Assembly (NCBI GenBank): GCA_037447655.1
Contig: JBBHKE010003125.1
Location: 226,316 to 290,315, forward strand
Direction: 5' to 3'
From: Zygnema cylindricum
Lineage: Eukaryota > Streptophyta > Zygnematophyceae > Zygnematales > Zygnemataceae
DNA: 64,000 nt
Shown here piece by piece: positions 44,961 through 56,950 of this stretch; positions within the stretch are counted from its first letter, which is position 1, and each line of letters opens with the position of its first letter. The translations under genes were made by a program, and so were the position numbers. The notes under the pieces are model-generated. The model ran no database searches. It saw only the letters and a program-made list of their open reading frames with translations, and was not told the DNA's origin.

Positions 44961-45536
44961 AATGTTTTTGGAATACCAACTGTTCAACATTAACCTAATT
45001 TAGTGTGGATTTTTATAGTATCTACACGAATAGTTATCTTTAAGTAAATTAGTATGTTGGGCCGCCAATGAATGTGGACGTGATAAGTATCACCCGGATT
45101 TTTAGGGTATACATATTGTTAGTGGACAATTCAGGTCTAAACACTTAGATTTTTTTAGTAGATTGTCTGGTGAACCGTCTACATACGTTTTTAGATATTT
45201 TGATGATCTTTAGAGTATTTAATTCAATTAGGAATTATTAGTTTGATACAAAACTTACATTCTACACAGATTTTCATGAAACGAGAGCACTAAGTGCACT
45301 TTATGGTGTTTTTTGTTCTATTGTTTTTGATTTGGTTGTGGTATATGTTTGTCTGGTGGAAAGACCTCTCTCACTTAAAGCTACATATCTTACAACATAG
45401 ATCTAGTCAAATAAGTATTTTTCTTTGGGTTTGCTTCTGTTGTCATGTCTATTATTGGCTTTGTCCCTTAAGGTGCAAATGTGACCCCTACTTGGAGTGG
45501 AACACAGCCAAGTCAGAATGCCCATAATCTTCAACA
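44961..45536 (+). repeat. Possible 5' LTR of copia F
   Basis: No coding content. It ends TTCAACA immediately before AATTATGGGCCCACC, the likely primer site. By analogy with copies A and C this should be the LTR, but I could not find a second copy or a clear start. Confidence 0.35.
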
Positions 45537-46660
45537 AATTATGGGCCCACCGCCCAAATTGCCTATTTTTGATGGAGTTGAATTCTTTTATTGGGAATAT
45601 ATGCTAAGCTCATATTTCGAGGAGAGGGAATTGTCACCGATTGTGGAAGGAATTGCCAATGAGATGAAACCGGATTGGAGAAAGAAGAATCTCCACTGCC
45701 TCAATGTTTTAAACAGACAATGACAAAAGATTTGATAATGTCATATCTTCAGTTGAAGAAAGCTTGCGAAGTTTGGTTTTGCTTACATGCTATATTTGAT
45801 TAGCTACATGTTACAGTGCAGACTAACATAGCCACTCATACCTTTGAATTTAAGTATTCAAGAGGTGGTATGTCAGATCATTATCATGTTATGAAAATGT
45901 TGTTCATTCAGAGTCCAAGTGCAGGTGGAGAAATTTCACCACCTAAGCAGGCTATGTTATTGATGAGAACTTTACCCGAAGAGTATAAAGGAGCCATGGA
46001 TAGGTTTAGGGCTCTTCCACAACGTCACTGGAATATAGCATTAGAAATCTAGTATATTTTGAGCGAAGAAGCTAACCATTACTGAGATGAAAAATGCCAT
46101 GTTTTTAGGATGTGTCATGCCTATAAGAGAGCGAAAGCTACGCAAAAGTTTTGCTCTGGTTGGGACGAAAGTCGTGTTCCATCTATGTCAAATGGATGCC
46201 CAACAACATTTTCCAACGCACTTCGAGAGGAGGACATGAGCAGCTTTCGCGACAACAACGAAAAGAAATACTTTACTATGGCACAAGCAACAGAAAGCGT
46301 GGAGGAAAACAAATGGATTATGGACTCAGGTGCATCTGCACACATGTGCCGCAGTCGCCATCTCTTTGAGAGTCTTCAATCCACCTCTCCTTTCAAAATT
46401 TATTTTTGTGATGATACCTTTGTTTAGTCGAAAGCAAAGGGGAGGGTGTCACTTATGCTGAACGTAGAGGGAAAACCTTTGGAAAGGGTTTTGGAAGATG
46501 TGTTATATGTCCTAACTTTTAAAATAAACTCTTTCTTTGCGTCAGTGGTAAAAAAGAAAGGTTTTATGACTATATATGAGAATGGGAAGAAAACAATGAG
46601 TAAGAATGGGAAAATAGATGCAGAAGGATTTGCTACAGGAAACAATTTGTATTAATTGAG
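45481..46660 (+). pseudogene. Copia F gag and protease
   Basis: Gag begins upstream of, and reads through, the primer site (NLQQIMGPPPKLPIFDG), as in copies C and D. Capsid sequence follows: FFYWEYMLSSYFEERELSPI, then EFKYSRGGMSDHY and QAMLLMRTLPEEYKGAMDRF. No clear zinc knuckle is visible. The protease shows an intact WIMDSGASAHMC (about 46315-46350) and continues to 46655 (EGKPLERVLEDVLYVLTFKI). It is interrupted by stops at 45721, 46050 and 46425. This family is related to but distinct from A and C. Confidence 0.7.
45537..45551 (+). promoter_or_regulatory. Likely copia F primer-binding site
   Basis: AATTATGGGCCCACC, 13 of 15 bases matching the half-tRNA-type site of copia A. It forms a 9-bp perfect inverted repeat with GCCCATAAT at 45520-45528 (loop of 9 nt). 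It is translated as IMGPP within gag. Confidence 0.5.
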
Positions 46661-46689
46661 TCTTGCAAAGGATAATGACAATGATGTTA

Positions 46690-47640
46690 TGTACTCAAGT
46701 GTAATCAATGATTGTCATTTATGGCATAAATGTTTAGGACATGTGAATTATGATAGATTAGAAAAGATGGTTAATCAAAAAATGGTGGAAGGTGTAAAAA
46801 ACTAGCATCAAATGTATGTGATGGTTGTGCAATAGGAAATATTCATAAGTTACTTTTCCCTCAGCAAACTGATCATACAAGTAGCAAGGTGCTAGAACTA
46901 ATTTATTCAGATGTATGTGGACAATCTAGATATCCATCTTTGGGAGGTGTTAAGTTTATGCTTACCTTTACGGATAACTATAGTAGGTTTACTACAGTTT
47001 ATTTTTTGAAAAGTAAGGATGAAGTCTTTGCAAAATTTAAAGAGTTTAAGGCTTAGGTTGAAAATCTGCTTGAAAGAAAGCTAGCAAGATTAAGATATGA
47101 TAACGGAAGGGGGTACATTTCCAATGAGTTTGTCGAATTCATAAAATTGCATAGAATCTCACGTAAGCTAACTGTTTGTTATTCTCTTAAACTAAACGGT
47201 GTTTCAGATAAGACAAATATGACTATATCAGAGTGTGTTAGGAGAATGATGGTTGATATGAACAGAGATGACAAATTTTGGGAAGAGGGTATGAATTGTG
47301 CCGCTTATGTGAGAAACAGGTAAGAAATAAGGGCGGTTAAAAATAGAACTCCTTATGAAATGTGGACTGGACAAAATCCGGATGTAAGACACTTCAAAGA
47401 CTTTGGAAGTGAGATTTTTATGTAAGATAATGATCCGCATTAATGGAAGTTAGAGCCAAAAGGCATACTAGGGCTATTTATAGGGTATGATGATCATGAC
47501 AAAGGTTAAAGAGTGTATGACACTAAGAGAAATAGAGTTGTGGTAGCCAAAAATATCATAGTGAAGCATGATTGAAAAAGAGTAGATGTATTCAATGAGC
47601 GTACATAGAGAAGAAAGTTTAAATATTGATTATATATTTT
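46690..47640 (+). pseudogene. Copia F integrase
   Basis: The pre-integrase segment CHLWHKCLGHVNYDRLEKMV is followed by a core with YSDVCGQSRYPSLGG (first Asp) and RYDNGRGYISNEFVEF (second Asp). Where relatives have NGVAER it reads NGVSDK, so the catalytic Glu is replaced. The segment KFWEEGMNCAAYVRN, YEMWTGQNPDVRHFKDFGSE and GYDDHDKG keep the copia order. Stops occur throughout, for example near 46803, 47055 and 47321. Confidence 0.75.
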
Positions 47641-47999
47641 TGGAGGAAAATCCTATGTTTTTCAGAAAAAATGCAGAAAATGCATCTACACCAACGTAGA
47701 GTGAGTTGCAGCATACAAAACCATCTCCTCTACTAGAAACAAGACTTGTTATGCTTGAAAGAGTTTAAGACTCTCGACTGCCTAAAGCTAAAAGCGAATC
47801 ACAAATAGAATCACATGTATCGAGGAGGAGGACCCAACCATCTATACTAGCGACGAAATTTCTACGTGGAGTTAGGCGAAGTGCGCGACTCAAGGGAGAA
47901 AATGCACCTTTTGCTCACTCAGCACGCACCAAAGAGCCTCAAACGTTGACAATAGCTTTTTCGAGTGATGAAAAGGAACACGGGGTGGAAGCCGTCAAT

Positions 48000-49378
48000 G
48001 AAAAAATTAAGTAAATCATGTAGGCCCAAACATGGGATTTGGTGCGACTTCCTCTTGGAAGGAAGGCTATTGGGAGTAAATGGGTGTTTAAGTTAAAATT
48101 GAACCCAAATAATACCATAGACAGGTATAAGGCTTGTTTGGTTGCTAATGGATATAATCAAAAAGAGGGGATAGATTATGAAAAAACATTCTCACCTGCT
48201 GTAAGGTTTCCATCTGTCTGCATCTTACTTACACTAGATGCCATAGAGAATTTTGACATCCACCAAATGGATGTCAAAACTGCCTTTTTGCATGGTGATT
48301 TAGATGAGGTCATTTATATGAAACAGCCAGAGGGTTATGAGGAAGCAGGAAAAGAAAATATTGTGTGCAGACTTTTAAAATCTTTGTATGGCTTAAAGCA
48401 AGCCCTGCGGCAGTGGAACCGAAAGTAAGATGAGCTCTTGACAAGATTAAGATTTACAAGAATTAGTTCTAATAATTCAGTATATCTGATGTGTTGTGAT
48501 AATCCTGATCAGGTAATATTCATGGTTGTGTATGTTTATAATCTGCTACTAATCTGTAGGAACAAAGAAAGAATTGTTAGAGTAAAACACGCTCTCAATA
48601 CACAATTTGAAATGAAAGATTTGGGTGAGGCAAAAATTATTATTGGAATACAAGTTGAAAGAGATAGAGAAAAGAAAATAACAAGGCTAGCTCAGAAAAA
48701 AAAAACGATAGAAATTATATTGGAAAAATTTGGATTGGCTAATGCCAAAGGTATTGTAAAATCTATGGAGTATAAGCAGAAAACTTGAAGGAATGGAGCA
48801 TGAGTTTGAAGTCATGATAGATGAGAAACTCACCGCAGAAGAGAAAAAATTATGTCTCAAGTACCTTACAAACAAGTAGTAGGGAGTAAGATTTATTTCA
48901 TGAATTGTTCTAGGCTTGATATAGCTGCATCTTTTTGGTGTATTGAGTAGAAGTCTCCAAAATCCATGAAGGAGAGACAAGGAGGCTGCAAAAAGGGTCT
49001 TAGATATCTTGTTGGGACTAGAAATCTGTGGCTTACTTTGGGAGGGGATAAGGTTTGCATTAATGCTTGGAGTGATGCTAGCTATGGTGATGTGCCTCGT
49101 AGGAAGTCTATAACTGGGTATGTCATTCAAATTGGAAGTGGAACTTGTAGTTGGAGTAGTAAACTTCAAAATTCACGGCTCAATCTACTATGGAAGCCGA
49201 ATACATGGTTGCGAGTGCAGCATTGAAAGAGCTGCTTTGGATTAAGGCATTTTTTCAATAATTGGCTTTTACACAACATGGTACACAAATAATGTAGTGC
49301 GACAATCAGGCGGCCATTTCTGTGGCTACAAACCCAAGTCACCATTTTAAGAGTTAGCATATGGACATTTGACTAAAG
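48000..49378 (+). pseudogene. Copia F RT and RNase H, 3' truncated
   Basis: [62 protein letters not shown] and a catalytic YVYN (48531-48542) in place of YVDD. RNase H fragments are AWSDASYGDVPRRKSITGYV, TMEAEYM-like sequence at 49190, CDNQAAISVATNPSHHF near 49300, and LKS. Similarity ends at about 49378, just before a T-rich stretch and the repeat unit at 49408. No 3' LTR is seen. Confidence 0.8.
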
Positions 49379-49407
49379 TTAATTTTTTTTCTTTTTTTTT
49401 TGGTTGC

Positions 49408-52400
49408 TAACATAACCGTAGTGTCACGAGTCTTACAAGTATCGAAGGGATGCCAATTGACCAATGGACGATGGAATGTTTCCACTCAACTGGGTGTTAT
49501 ATAGCTCTCTGTGATACGGGGCATCCACAAAACAAACTAGGATATCATATCAATTTATAATATTCCCACACAAAATCACATTTGTTTGCATAAATCTTTG
49601 CGTGCCTCGTTCCTTTCCCTTCCTCTATCTCTCCCCTCCACCTATCCTCACCCAACCCGCCCGTTTTTTTTTGTACAAAATTTTTTTATTGTTGAATAAA
49701 AAAAGGCAAAAAATAAGCATAACCGATTTTCAATAGAACAAATATTGGTCTAACGGAAAAAATGACTAAATGAGATGATTATTTACAAAACATGTCAAAT
49801 TTCAAATGAAAAAGGATTTTTTTCCTTCCAATACTTTCCCCACATGTACATGCGCCTATGGATAATAAATGTATGCATTTGGGTATCTTATTTTTTGCGC
49901 ACGGTCTTTTAATTTTCCCCCTCTAGCTACAAACAAATTCTTTCATTTCATATTACTTAAACTTAAAATACACAACAAAAAGAAAATAGTAAAACAAGCA
50001 AAAAATAAAATAAATAAATAACTAAAGGAAAATTAAATTTGAAATATTGCTACATCACATAGATTTATTTACTCTCCTCATTCCCCTCCTTATATTGCAA
50101 AATAAAATAATCGCAAACTGAGAAAAATAAATCGTCAAAATATCAACGGAAAAATATGCAATAACTAAATGCAAGGTTTCCAATCCAAATCTATATTAAA
50201 CAAAATTCTCTCCCTTCGCCCCACCCCGTCACCAACCCCACCTGGTCTCACGTCTCCTCCCTCAACTTTCCCTTACGAGTTCACTTAAATTTGTACAATC
50301 AAAATTATAATATATAAATATCCACTCCCTCTCCCACTAACCCTCTTCATCCATCTTTTTCTCCCTCCCCCTCTCTCCTTTCCTGTCACTCCTATTTCCC
50401 TCTTTTCCTCTCCTGCTCACTGTCCTTCTCCCTCCCCTGTTCCCTTACTCTTGCTCTCCCCCTATCCTCCCCCCTAACCTCTTCCTCTATCTTCAGCTCC
50501 CCCACCGTACATTTCTCATCTCTCTACTTTCCCCACTCGCTCTACCCCTTCCCTCTCCGCTCCTTCTTCCTCCACGCCTCCATCTCAACCTCTCCGCCTC
50601 CTCGACTATCCCCTCCCCTTTCCCCTCTACCACCCCTGTCACCACTCCCTCTCCCACTTTTCCCTCGCACCCCTGCTCTTTCGCCTCCCACTCACTCTTA
50701 ACCTCGCCTTCTCCCTTTCCTCTCCCTATTTCCCTCCCTCTCCCTTTCCTTCTCCATCTCTCTCACCCCCTTCCTCTACCTTTTCCTTTTCCTCTTCTAC
50801 TTCCCTTTTTTCCTCCTTTCTATACCCCTCCACGCCTCCATCCACCTCACTCTTTCTTGTCTCTACCCTTCCCTGTTCTCCAACTTCTTTCTTCCTAGCT
50901 TATTGTTTCCCTCTAACTCTCTTTTCTCCCCACCCACCTTCTCCTTCCCGTCCACCCACCTCTCCTCCGCCCACTTGCTCTCCTACTACTTTTACCCTTG
51001 CCCCCTTTCCCCTTATCTCTCCCTGCACAACTTTAATCTTTGCAACAAATTATTTTTATTACAAATTATTTTTATTTCAAATTATTTTTATTACATATCA
51101 TTTTTATTACACGTCATTTTTTTTACAAATCATTTTTATAACAAATCATTTTTATTACAAATCATTTTTATTTTATTTTATTTTTGGTTTTTAACATAAC
51201 CATAGTGTGATGTGTCTTACAAGTTATGGAGGGATGCCAATTGACCAATGTACGATGGAATGCTTCCACTCAACTGGTTGTCATTTAGCCACCTGTGACA
51301 CGTGGCATCGGCAAAACAAACCAAAAAACTATACCAATTTACAATTTTCCCACACACAACCGCATTTGATTTCAATTTTAATTTGTTCGCATGCATCCTT
51401 ACCTACCTCGTCCCTTTCCCTACCACCAACTCCCCTCCCTCCCAACTCACCGCACACAACTCGCCTTTTTTTTTTTCAATATACTTTTCGTGTTAATTGA
51501 AAAAAAAGACAGAAAAGATAAACATAAGCTATTTTCGGCTGAATTTATTTTGATTTTGAAGAATAACCGACTTAACGAGATTTTGTACAAACCATGTCGA
51601 ATTTCAAATGAAAAAGGATTTCTTTTTCCAGCACCTCCCCCGTATGCACATGTGCCAATAGACAATGAGTATACGTACTTTTGTATCTTATCTCTTACAC
51701 ACCGTGCTTTTTCCTCTCTCGATTAAAACAAAATCTTCCACTTTAAATTACTTACATAAAATTACACAAAAAAAATGAAAGGTAAAACGAACAGAAAATA
51801 AAATAAAAAATAGTTGAGGGAAAAAAAATGAGACGCTTCCACATGTATTTATTCACTTCCCACACTCCTTTTCCTATGTTGTAAATCAAAAGAGTTGCAA
51901 ACCAAGAAAAAAAAATACACGCCAAAATATGAAAAGAAAAACATACATTAATGAAATGCATACCTCCTAACCCCTCTCCATCTCCCTCTACGTCTCCCAT
52001 TCCCACTAACTCTCCGACCCCCTTTGAACCTCGTCGCCCTCCTCCCTAACCCACTTCCGCTTTCAAACTAGCTTCCTCTCTGTCTACCTCTCTCACTTCA
52101 TCTCCCTCTCCATCTCCTCTCCCTCTATCTCTCTCTATCCACCTTTCCCCCCTTCCCTCCACCTCTCTCTTTCCTCTTTGTATCCAACTCCCTCTCTCTC
52201 TTCCTATCTATCTTTCAACCCTTTTTACTTTTCCTCCCTCTCACCCACTCGCTCTACCTTTTCCTTTATTCCTCAACCATATCGTCATGTGTCTTACAAT
52301 TGTTGGAGGGATGTTAGTTGACTATGGACGTTGGAATACTTCCTTTTAACAAGTTGTTAGATAGATCTCCGTGACATGGGGCATCCGCAAAAACAAACGA

Positions 52401-53100
52401 CAAAACAAAAAAAACATTAGTATACATATACCCACACCACAATTTCAATTATTCGCTCGTATCTATACCAGCCTCATACTTCTCCCTCCCTCCCCCCCCC
52501 CCCCCCCCTCCCCCCCAACCTCTCCGCATGTACCCGTCCGTTTTTTTGTACAATTTATTTTTAGCGTTTAAGAAAAAAAAACTCAACATAACTGATTTTC
52601 AACATCATATACTTTGGTTTTAAGAAAAAATGACTAAACGAGAAAAAAGTTACAAGTCATTCCAAATTTGAAATGACAAAATGGATGTTTTCTCAAAAAC
52701 CTCCCCCACCCATAAACATGTATAATTGTACTTTTGTGTCTTAACTCTTGCACACCATTTTTTTATCTTTCCCTCCTTTGCTTCAAACAAATTCTTATAT
52801 TTCAAATCACTTATATAAAAATACTTTACAATAAAAGAAAGGAACAAAAAATAAAATTGAAAAAAAATTGAAGGAAAATTAATATATATTGCAACGTTTG
52901 CACACCACATCGATTTATTCACTCTCCCCACTCCCCTCCCTAGGTTGCAAAATAAAATAATTACAAAGCAATAAAAAAATTAATCGTTAAAACATAAAAG
53001 GAAAATTATACATTGATTTCCAATCCAAATCTGTGTTAAACACAATTCCTTCCCTCACCCTCTCCCTTTCCACTTCTAGTTTAAAGCTTCTTACTCTGCT
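49408..53100 (+). repeat. Three direct copies of a 1-1.8 kb CT-rich repeat unit
   Basis: Units begin at 49408, 51192 and about 52274 with TAACATAACC.TAGTGT and GTCTTACAA. Each continues with GGAGGGATGCCAATTGACCA-like sequence, CCACTCAACT, GTGACA.GGGGCATC, a C/T-rich patch and a GTACAA-T(n) stretch. Next are AAATGAAAAAGGAT-type sequence and CAAACAAATTCT, ending in CCAATCCAAATCT. Unit 1 is longer because of an extra pyrimidine-rich block at 50200-51040. No coding capacity. The right end is approximate. Confidence 0.65.
51050..51180. repeat. 16-bp AT-rich minisatellite
   Basis: About eight copies of a TTTTTATTACAAATCA-like unit with substitutions, at the end of repeat unit 1. Non-coding. Confidence 0.75.
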
Positions 53101-53357
53101 TCCGCAACAAAATCGTAACAAATAATTTTCTGTTTTTTTCCTTTTCTATAACCGTGTATGTACCCATTTTTCTGATGTTTTTTTTTTGTAGAAGATGCGT
53201 TCCCCCACACACTTCACTCACAAAAATTTCAATCTTGTGAGGTTTTGAATCTCTGGAGCAATTATCCCCCCAAACTTAAAACCGTATAGAGCCCTGCACC
53301 ACCCAAAGACGGATAGGTTACTGCACAAAATCCCACTATTCTATTCCCGTTATCATG

Positions 53358-53744
53358 TACACCACGAATCGCTATTAGTGTCAAGGAATAAATAGCGTAA
53401 AAAAATTGATTAGAGTTATTAACGCTAATTGGGAATTTCAAACTTTAAAAAAAAAACATTTATTATAATTCTTCACTAATTCTAATTCGGGTTTTTCAAA
53501 AAACAAATACCCGCCGTAAACATACTTACAGTAAACCGCGAATCGTTATTAGCATAGAAGTTTTTTTAGCGTTTAATAAATTATTAACGCTAATTGGGAA
53601 TTTGGAAATTTTCAAAGAAATCAACTACTCTAATTAGAAATTAGGGTTTTTTTTAAACAGTATCGATAATTCTATTTGAGAATTTGGGAAAAATTTGGGG
53701 GAACCGAATTAACGCTCAATACGCTAATAACGATTCACGGTGTA
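53358..53744. mobile_element. MITE-related element, larger variant
   Basis: The left end TACACCACGAATCGCTATTA and right end AATAACGATTCACGGTGTA are inverted repeats of the family at 36503. An internal second left-end-like motif (AACCGCGAATCGTTATTAGC at about 53536) and a repeated TTAACGCTAATTGGGAATTT suggest an internal duplication of about 150-165 bp. Confidence 0.55.
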
Positions 53745-54462
53745 TTACACACAATCCCACTATTCTCTCTTCCCTCCCCATATTTTTCCCTACCTCATCA
53801 TCCACTTTCCATTTGTTGACTAGGAAGGTCCCTTTTTCTCACTCAACAAGTTTCCCTCTTTCTTTCTTATATAAACCAAAAGTAAAAAATCAACGAGTTG
53901 CCCAATGCATTTACAACGACCCTTCCCCCCCCCCCGTGCGAACCCTGTCCCCTCTCTTTATATATGCGTAAGATTTATGACACTTCCACTGTTGTCAAAC
54001 ACGTAATCTCTCTCCCTTCCTCCCCCCTCTCCCCCCTCCCTCTCCGCTCTCCCCCAAATGACCCTCTGTCATAGGTGGGTGGCAGGGTGAAGGGAATCTC
54101 TTCTAACCACTACCTCCCGGAAAAAAATCCTTTCCTTCAAACTCCTCTCACCCCACCCCCCTCAATCCCTCGGTCCCTAGGCTCCCATGTGCCCCCTTCT
54201 TCCCCGTCCTCTATACCCCTAAAAAGGACGATTTTTTCATCGAGGTATAAATTTTACACTGTCATTTGTTCCTCTTTTCCCCCTCCCCTCTCTCCCCATC
54301 TATCTTCCCCCACTACCCCAAAAACCACAACCGACTATGAAAAAAAATTCGGTGCGAAACTTAGTGAAACATATACAGTGACGGACAAAAAAGAGGGGAG
54401 GGAGAGCAAGGGAAGGAGCGCATTTGTAACGGGTTACATAGAGTGCACGCAGCGATAATCAC
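53745..54462. other. Pyrimidine-rich intergenic sequence
   Basis: No gene seen. CT-rich patches at 53755-53800, 53870-53960, 54005-54060 and 54150-54310 resemble the other pyrimidine tracts of the window. This stretch lies downstream of the minus-strand gene at 54463-54856. Confidence 0.45.
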
Positions 54463-54856
54463 TCACATTAAATACACGCGACCAGAATCATCGCAGCTAA
54501 AGGGCACACTACTCCAATCTCCTTTGTTTTTATAACACTTGATTTCGGGAAAGTTGTTTTTGTTCACGACGACCGCCTTCACCGCCTTGAGAGTCGACTC
54601 TGCGGCACAAATGCGCCAAAACAAGTACGAAAAGACACGTACGGACAGACGCAGTGTACGAACAGACGCGTCAGAGGAGAAGATTGGAAACACTTTTCGC
54701 ATGTGTCAACATAAATAGGCTGCATATATAAAAAAAGGGGGAATCCAAGGTCAAAGCAGGGGAGAACTTACTGTCTGGCTCCGGTATGGGTCCAACGTAG
54801 TCTCCCATTACAAGTGCCACGTGGCACGCTAAGATCAACAATGTCACCGTGACCAT
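54463..54856 (-). CDS. Possible secreted or LRR-N-terminal protein, two exons
   Basis: The minus strand ATG at 54856 sits in GCCACCATGG, a good initiation context. Exon 1 (54772-54856) codes a likely signal peptide, MVTVTLLILACHVALVMG, then DYVGPIPEPD, and ends at a strong donor GTAAGT. Exon 2 (54463-54599) follows an acceptor GCCGCAG; the codon split across the 172-bp intron keeps the frame. It codes STLKAVKAVV, then CYKNKGDWSSVPFSC and DDSGRVYLM with a stop. The GDW...C-D-x-x-G-R-V pattern resembles the N-terminal cap of plant leucine-rich-repeat proteins. A GTGAGT overlaps the stop, so another exon could follow, but no repeats are seen to the left. It may be a gene fragment. The family call is tentative. 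Confidence 0.45.
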
Positions 54857-54905
54857 GGTGGCAGCCACGACTAAGAGCTTGCCACTTCACACGTGCAGAT
54901 CGATT

Positions 54906-55135
54906 TAAAGAATGGCGGTTCTGGTTCTGGAAATTGATTGCGGTTTAGGTTTAAGAAAATCCTCTGTCAGGTCAATTAGGGTTTTGACTTTTGACAGCAT
55001 AAAATTGCTAAAATAGTTGCACTTTTGGTTATAAAAAATAAGTTGTGAGGTCCATTAGGTTTTTGACCGCAAAAAACAGCTACAAGAATGGCAATTTTGG
55101 TTAATGAAAACCGACTGTGAGGTCAATCTCTAAAA
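54906..55135 (+). repeat. Degenerate tandem repeat, about 85-95 bp unit
   Basis: Three diverged units, each with a segment like AAGAATGGC..TT.TGGTT, a middle GTGAGGTC.ATTAGG and GTTTTGAC. It ends in a poly-A run at 55132-55152. Non-coding, upstream of the minus-strand gene. Confidence 0.5.
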
Positions 55136-55351
55136 AAAAAAAAAAAAAAAAATTAGTTTAGTTTTAGTTTGAAATAAGATCGCTATTAGGTTAATTTATC
55201 AATTAGGGTTTTCAAAGTGGAAAACAAAAATTGTTTATTCATTCAAATGTGCGTACGGACCAACGCGTCTCTAATAAAAACGCGTCTCGAATAAAACCTT
55301 CGTAACAGTTTTTATTCTTCAGTTTACAATTTCAAATTAACGTTGTCAACG

Positions 55352-55440
55352 TGGACGGTTACACCGTATATCGTTATTAGTGTTTAATGTTTTTTAAAGT
55401 CTTTTAAAACATCTTTTCTCCGTACACAAAAATCGGATTG
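55352..55440 (+). mobile_element. MITE half (left end only)
   Basis: TACACCGTATATCGTTATTAG followed by CTTTTAAAACATCTTTTCTC and CGTACACAAAAATCGGA matches the left half of the MITE at 36503. The right half is missing. From here to 56040 I see no gene; a short repeated GACTTTTTGGAGCGTAG motif occurs near 55760-55805. Confidence 0.6.
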
Positions 55441-56156
55441 CCGAAAATGCAAAGCTAATGTTTGTGAGCCGAAACGACAAAAACCGTCAAAAAACTGAAA
55501 CTAAAACGGCGAATGAAAAATCGAAATCTTAAAATGTCGAAAAAACTCGGAAACAGCGTCGGAATGTCGAAATCGAAAACCTCAAAAAAATGATGTTTGC
55601 TAATCTGCAAAGGAAACAATTATTAAGACATAATATATGCCGGATTCACACTAGAAACGGATGGTGAATGAGATGACAAATGAATGCTCCCGTACCATTC
55701 ATTTTGCATACAAACAAAAAACAGAGGCGCCAAAGAGCTCGACCGCTCGGTTGTCAACCTTTTTGGAGTGTAGCGCCAGAAAAAATAGACTTTTTGGAGC
55801 GTAGCCGCGGACAAAACATACGGTCAAGTACGTCAAAATTGGACAACTGTGGTAAGTCATCTTCTTTTCCACAAACCCTTTTCGGAATGCAAAATTCCAA
55901 TTTAGAAGAAAAATGAAGTCCTATCCCGAATGAATGATCTGTACTGTAACAATTTTTTTTTTAAATGATGACCCTCAATCAAAGAACCAAACAAAATCAT
56001 CTAGAACTATATGTAAAAAAATTCCATTTTTTTTTTTAAACGTTGTAAAAACGACCTCCCCCTTTTTAACCTCCTGCAGGCAAAACTAACTTTGCTCGCC
56101 CACCTCCTAATGCCGCCCATCTCCCATCTGATTACCATCCAAAACATCTGCCCGCC

Positions 56157-56937
56157 CACCCTCCCTTCCTCCCTCCCTCCCTCCCTCCCTCCCTCTCTCC
56201 CTCCCTCCCAATTTGTCCTCCCTCCCTTCATCCCAAACTCACCTCTATCCCTCCCAATCTGCTCACCTTCCCTCGCAATCTACCCTTCCCTCATACTCTT
56301 TCTCCCTCTAACCTTCCTTTCATCCCTCCCTCCCTCCCTCTCAATCTGCAATTCCTCCCTCCCTCTCAATCTGCACTTCCTCCCTCCCTCTCTCCCTCCC
56401 TCATTTTATCCCTCCCTATCATTTTTTATCCCAAACTTCCTCCTTCTATCCCTTTCTCCTCTCTCGTTCCCAATTTGCCACCGCCCCCTCCTAATTAGCC
56501 CACCCTCCCTCCCTCACTCCTATCACTTTCTCCCTTCTTTTATCCCTCCCTCCCTCCCTCTCTCCCTCCCTCCCAATCTGCCCATCCTCCCTCCCTCCTT
56601 CCCACCTTCCCTCTCTCCCTCCCTCCCTCCCTCCCTCTCTCCCTCCCTCCAATCCTCTTCCCCTCTCTCCCTCTCCCACTTCCTCCATCCCTCAGTCCCA
56701 ATCCTCCCCTTTTCCCTCTCTCCCTCTCTCATTTCCTCCGTCCCTCGCACCAAATCCTCCCTCCTTTTCTCCCTCCTTCCCTCCCTCCCTCCCTCCCTCC
56801 TTCCCTTCCTCCCTCCCTCCGAATATATCCTCACTCCCTCCCAATCTACCCTCCTTCCCTCCTAATCTTCCCCCCCTCTCTCCCTCCCTCCCTCTCAACC
56901 TCCCTCCCTCCCTCCCTCTCTCCCACCGTCCCCCTAT
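56157..56937. repeat. CCCT-type pyrimidine array 1
   Basis: Nearly continuous CCCTCCCTCC on the plus strand broken by short words such as AATCTGC and ATTTGTCC. Long open frames (Leu-Pro-Pro-Ser repeats on one strand, Glu/Gly/Arg on the other) are products of the repeat and not genes. The order of the interrupting words partly repeats in the array at 60233. Confidence 0.85.
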
Positions 56938-56950
56938 CCTAATCTGCACC

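Noticed and set aside
49408-53100. CRISPR-like or other short regularly spaced array
   Set aside because: Units are over 1 kb and diverged, in a eukaryotic setting; no short conserved repeat with unique spacers is present anywhere in the window.
56092-56865. Long Leu/Pro/Ser and Glu/Gly/Arg open frames in the CCCT arrays (also 60203-60619, 61628-62286, 35582-36445)
   Set aside because: They are translations of a low-complexity pyrimidine/purine repeat, open in several frames on both strands, with no start context or domain.
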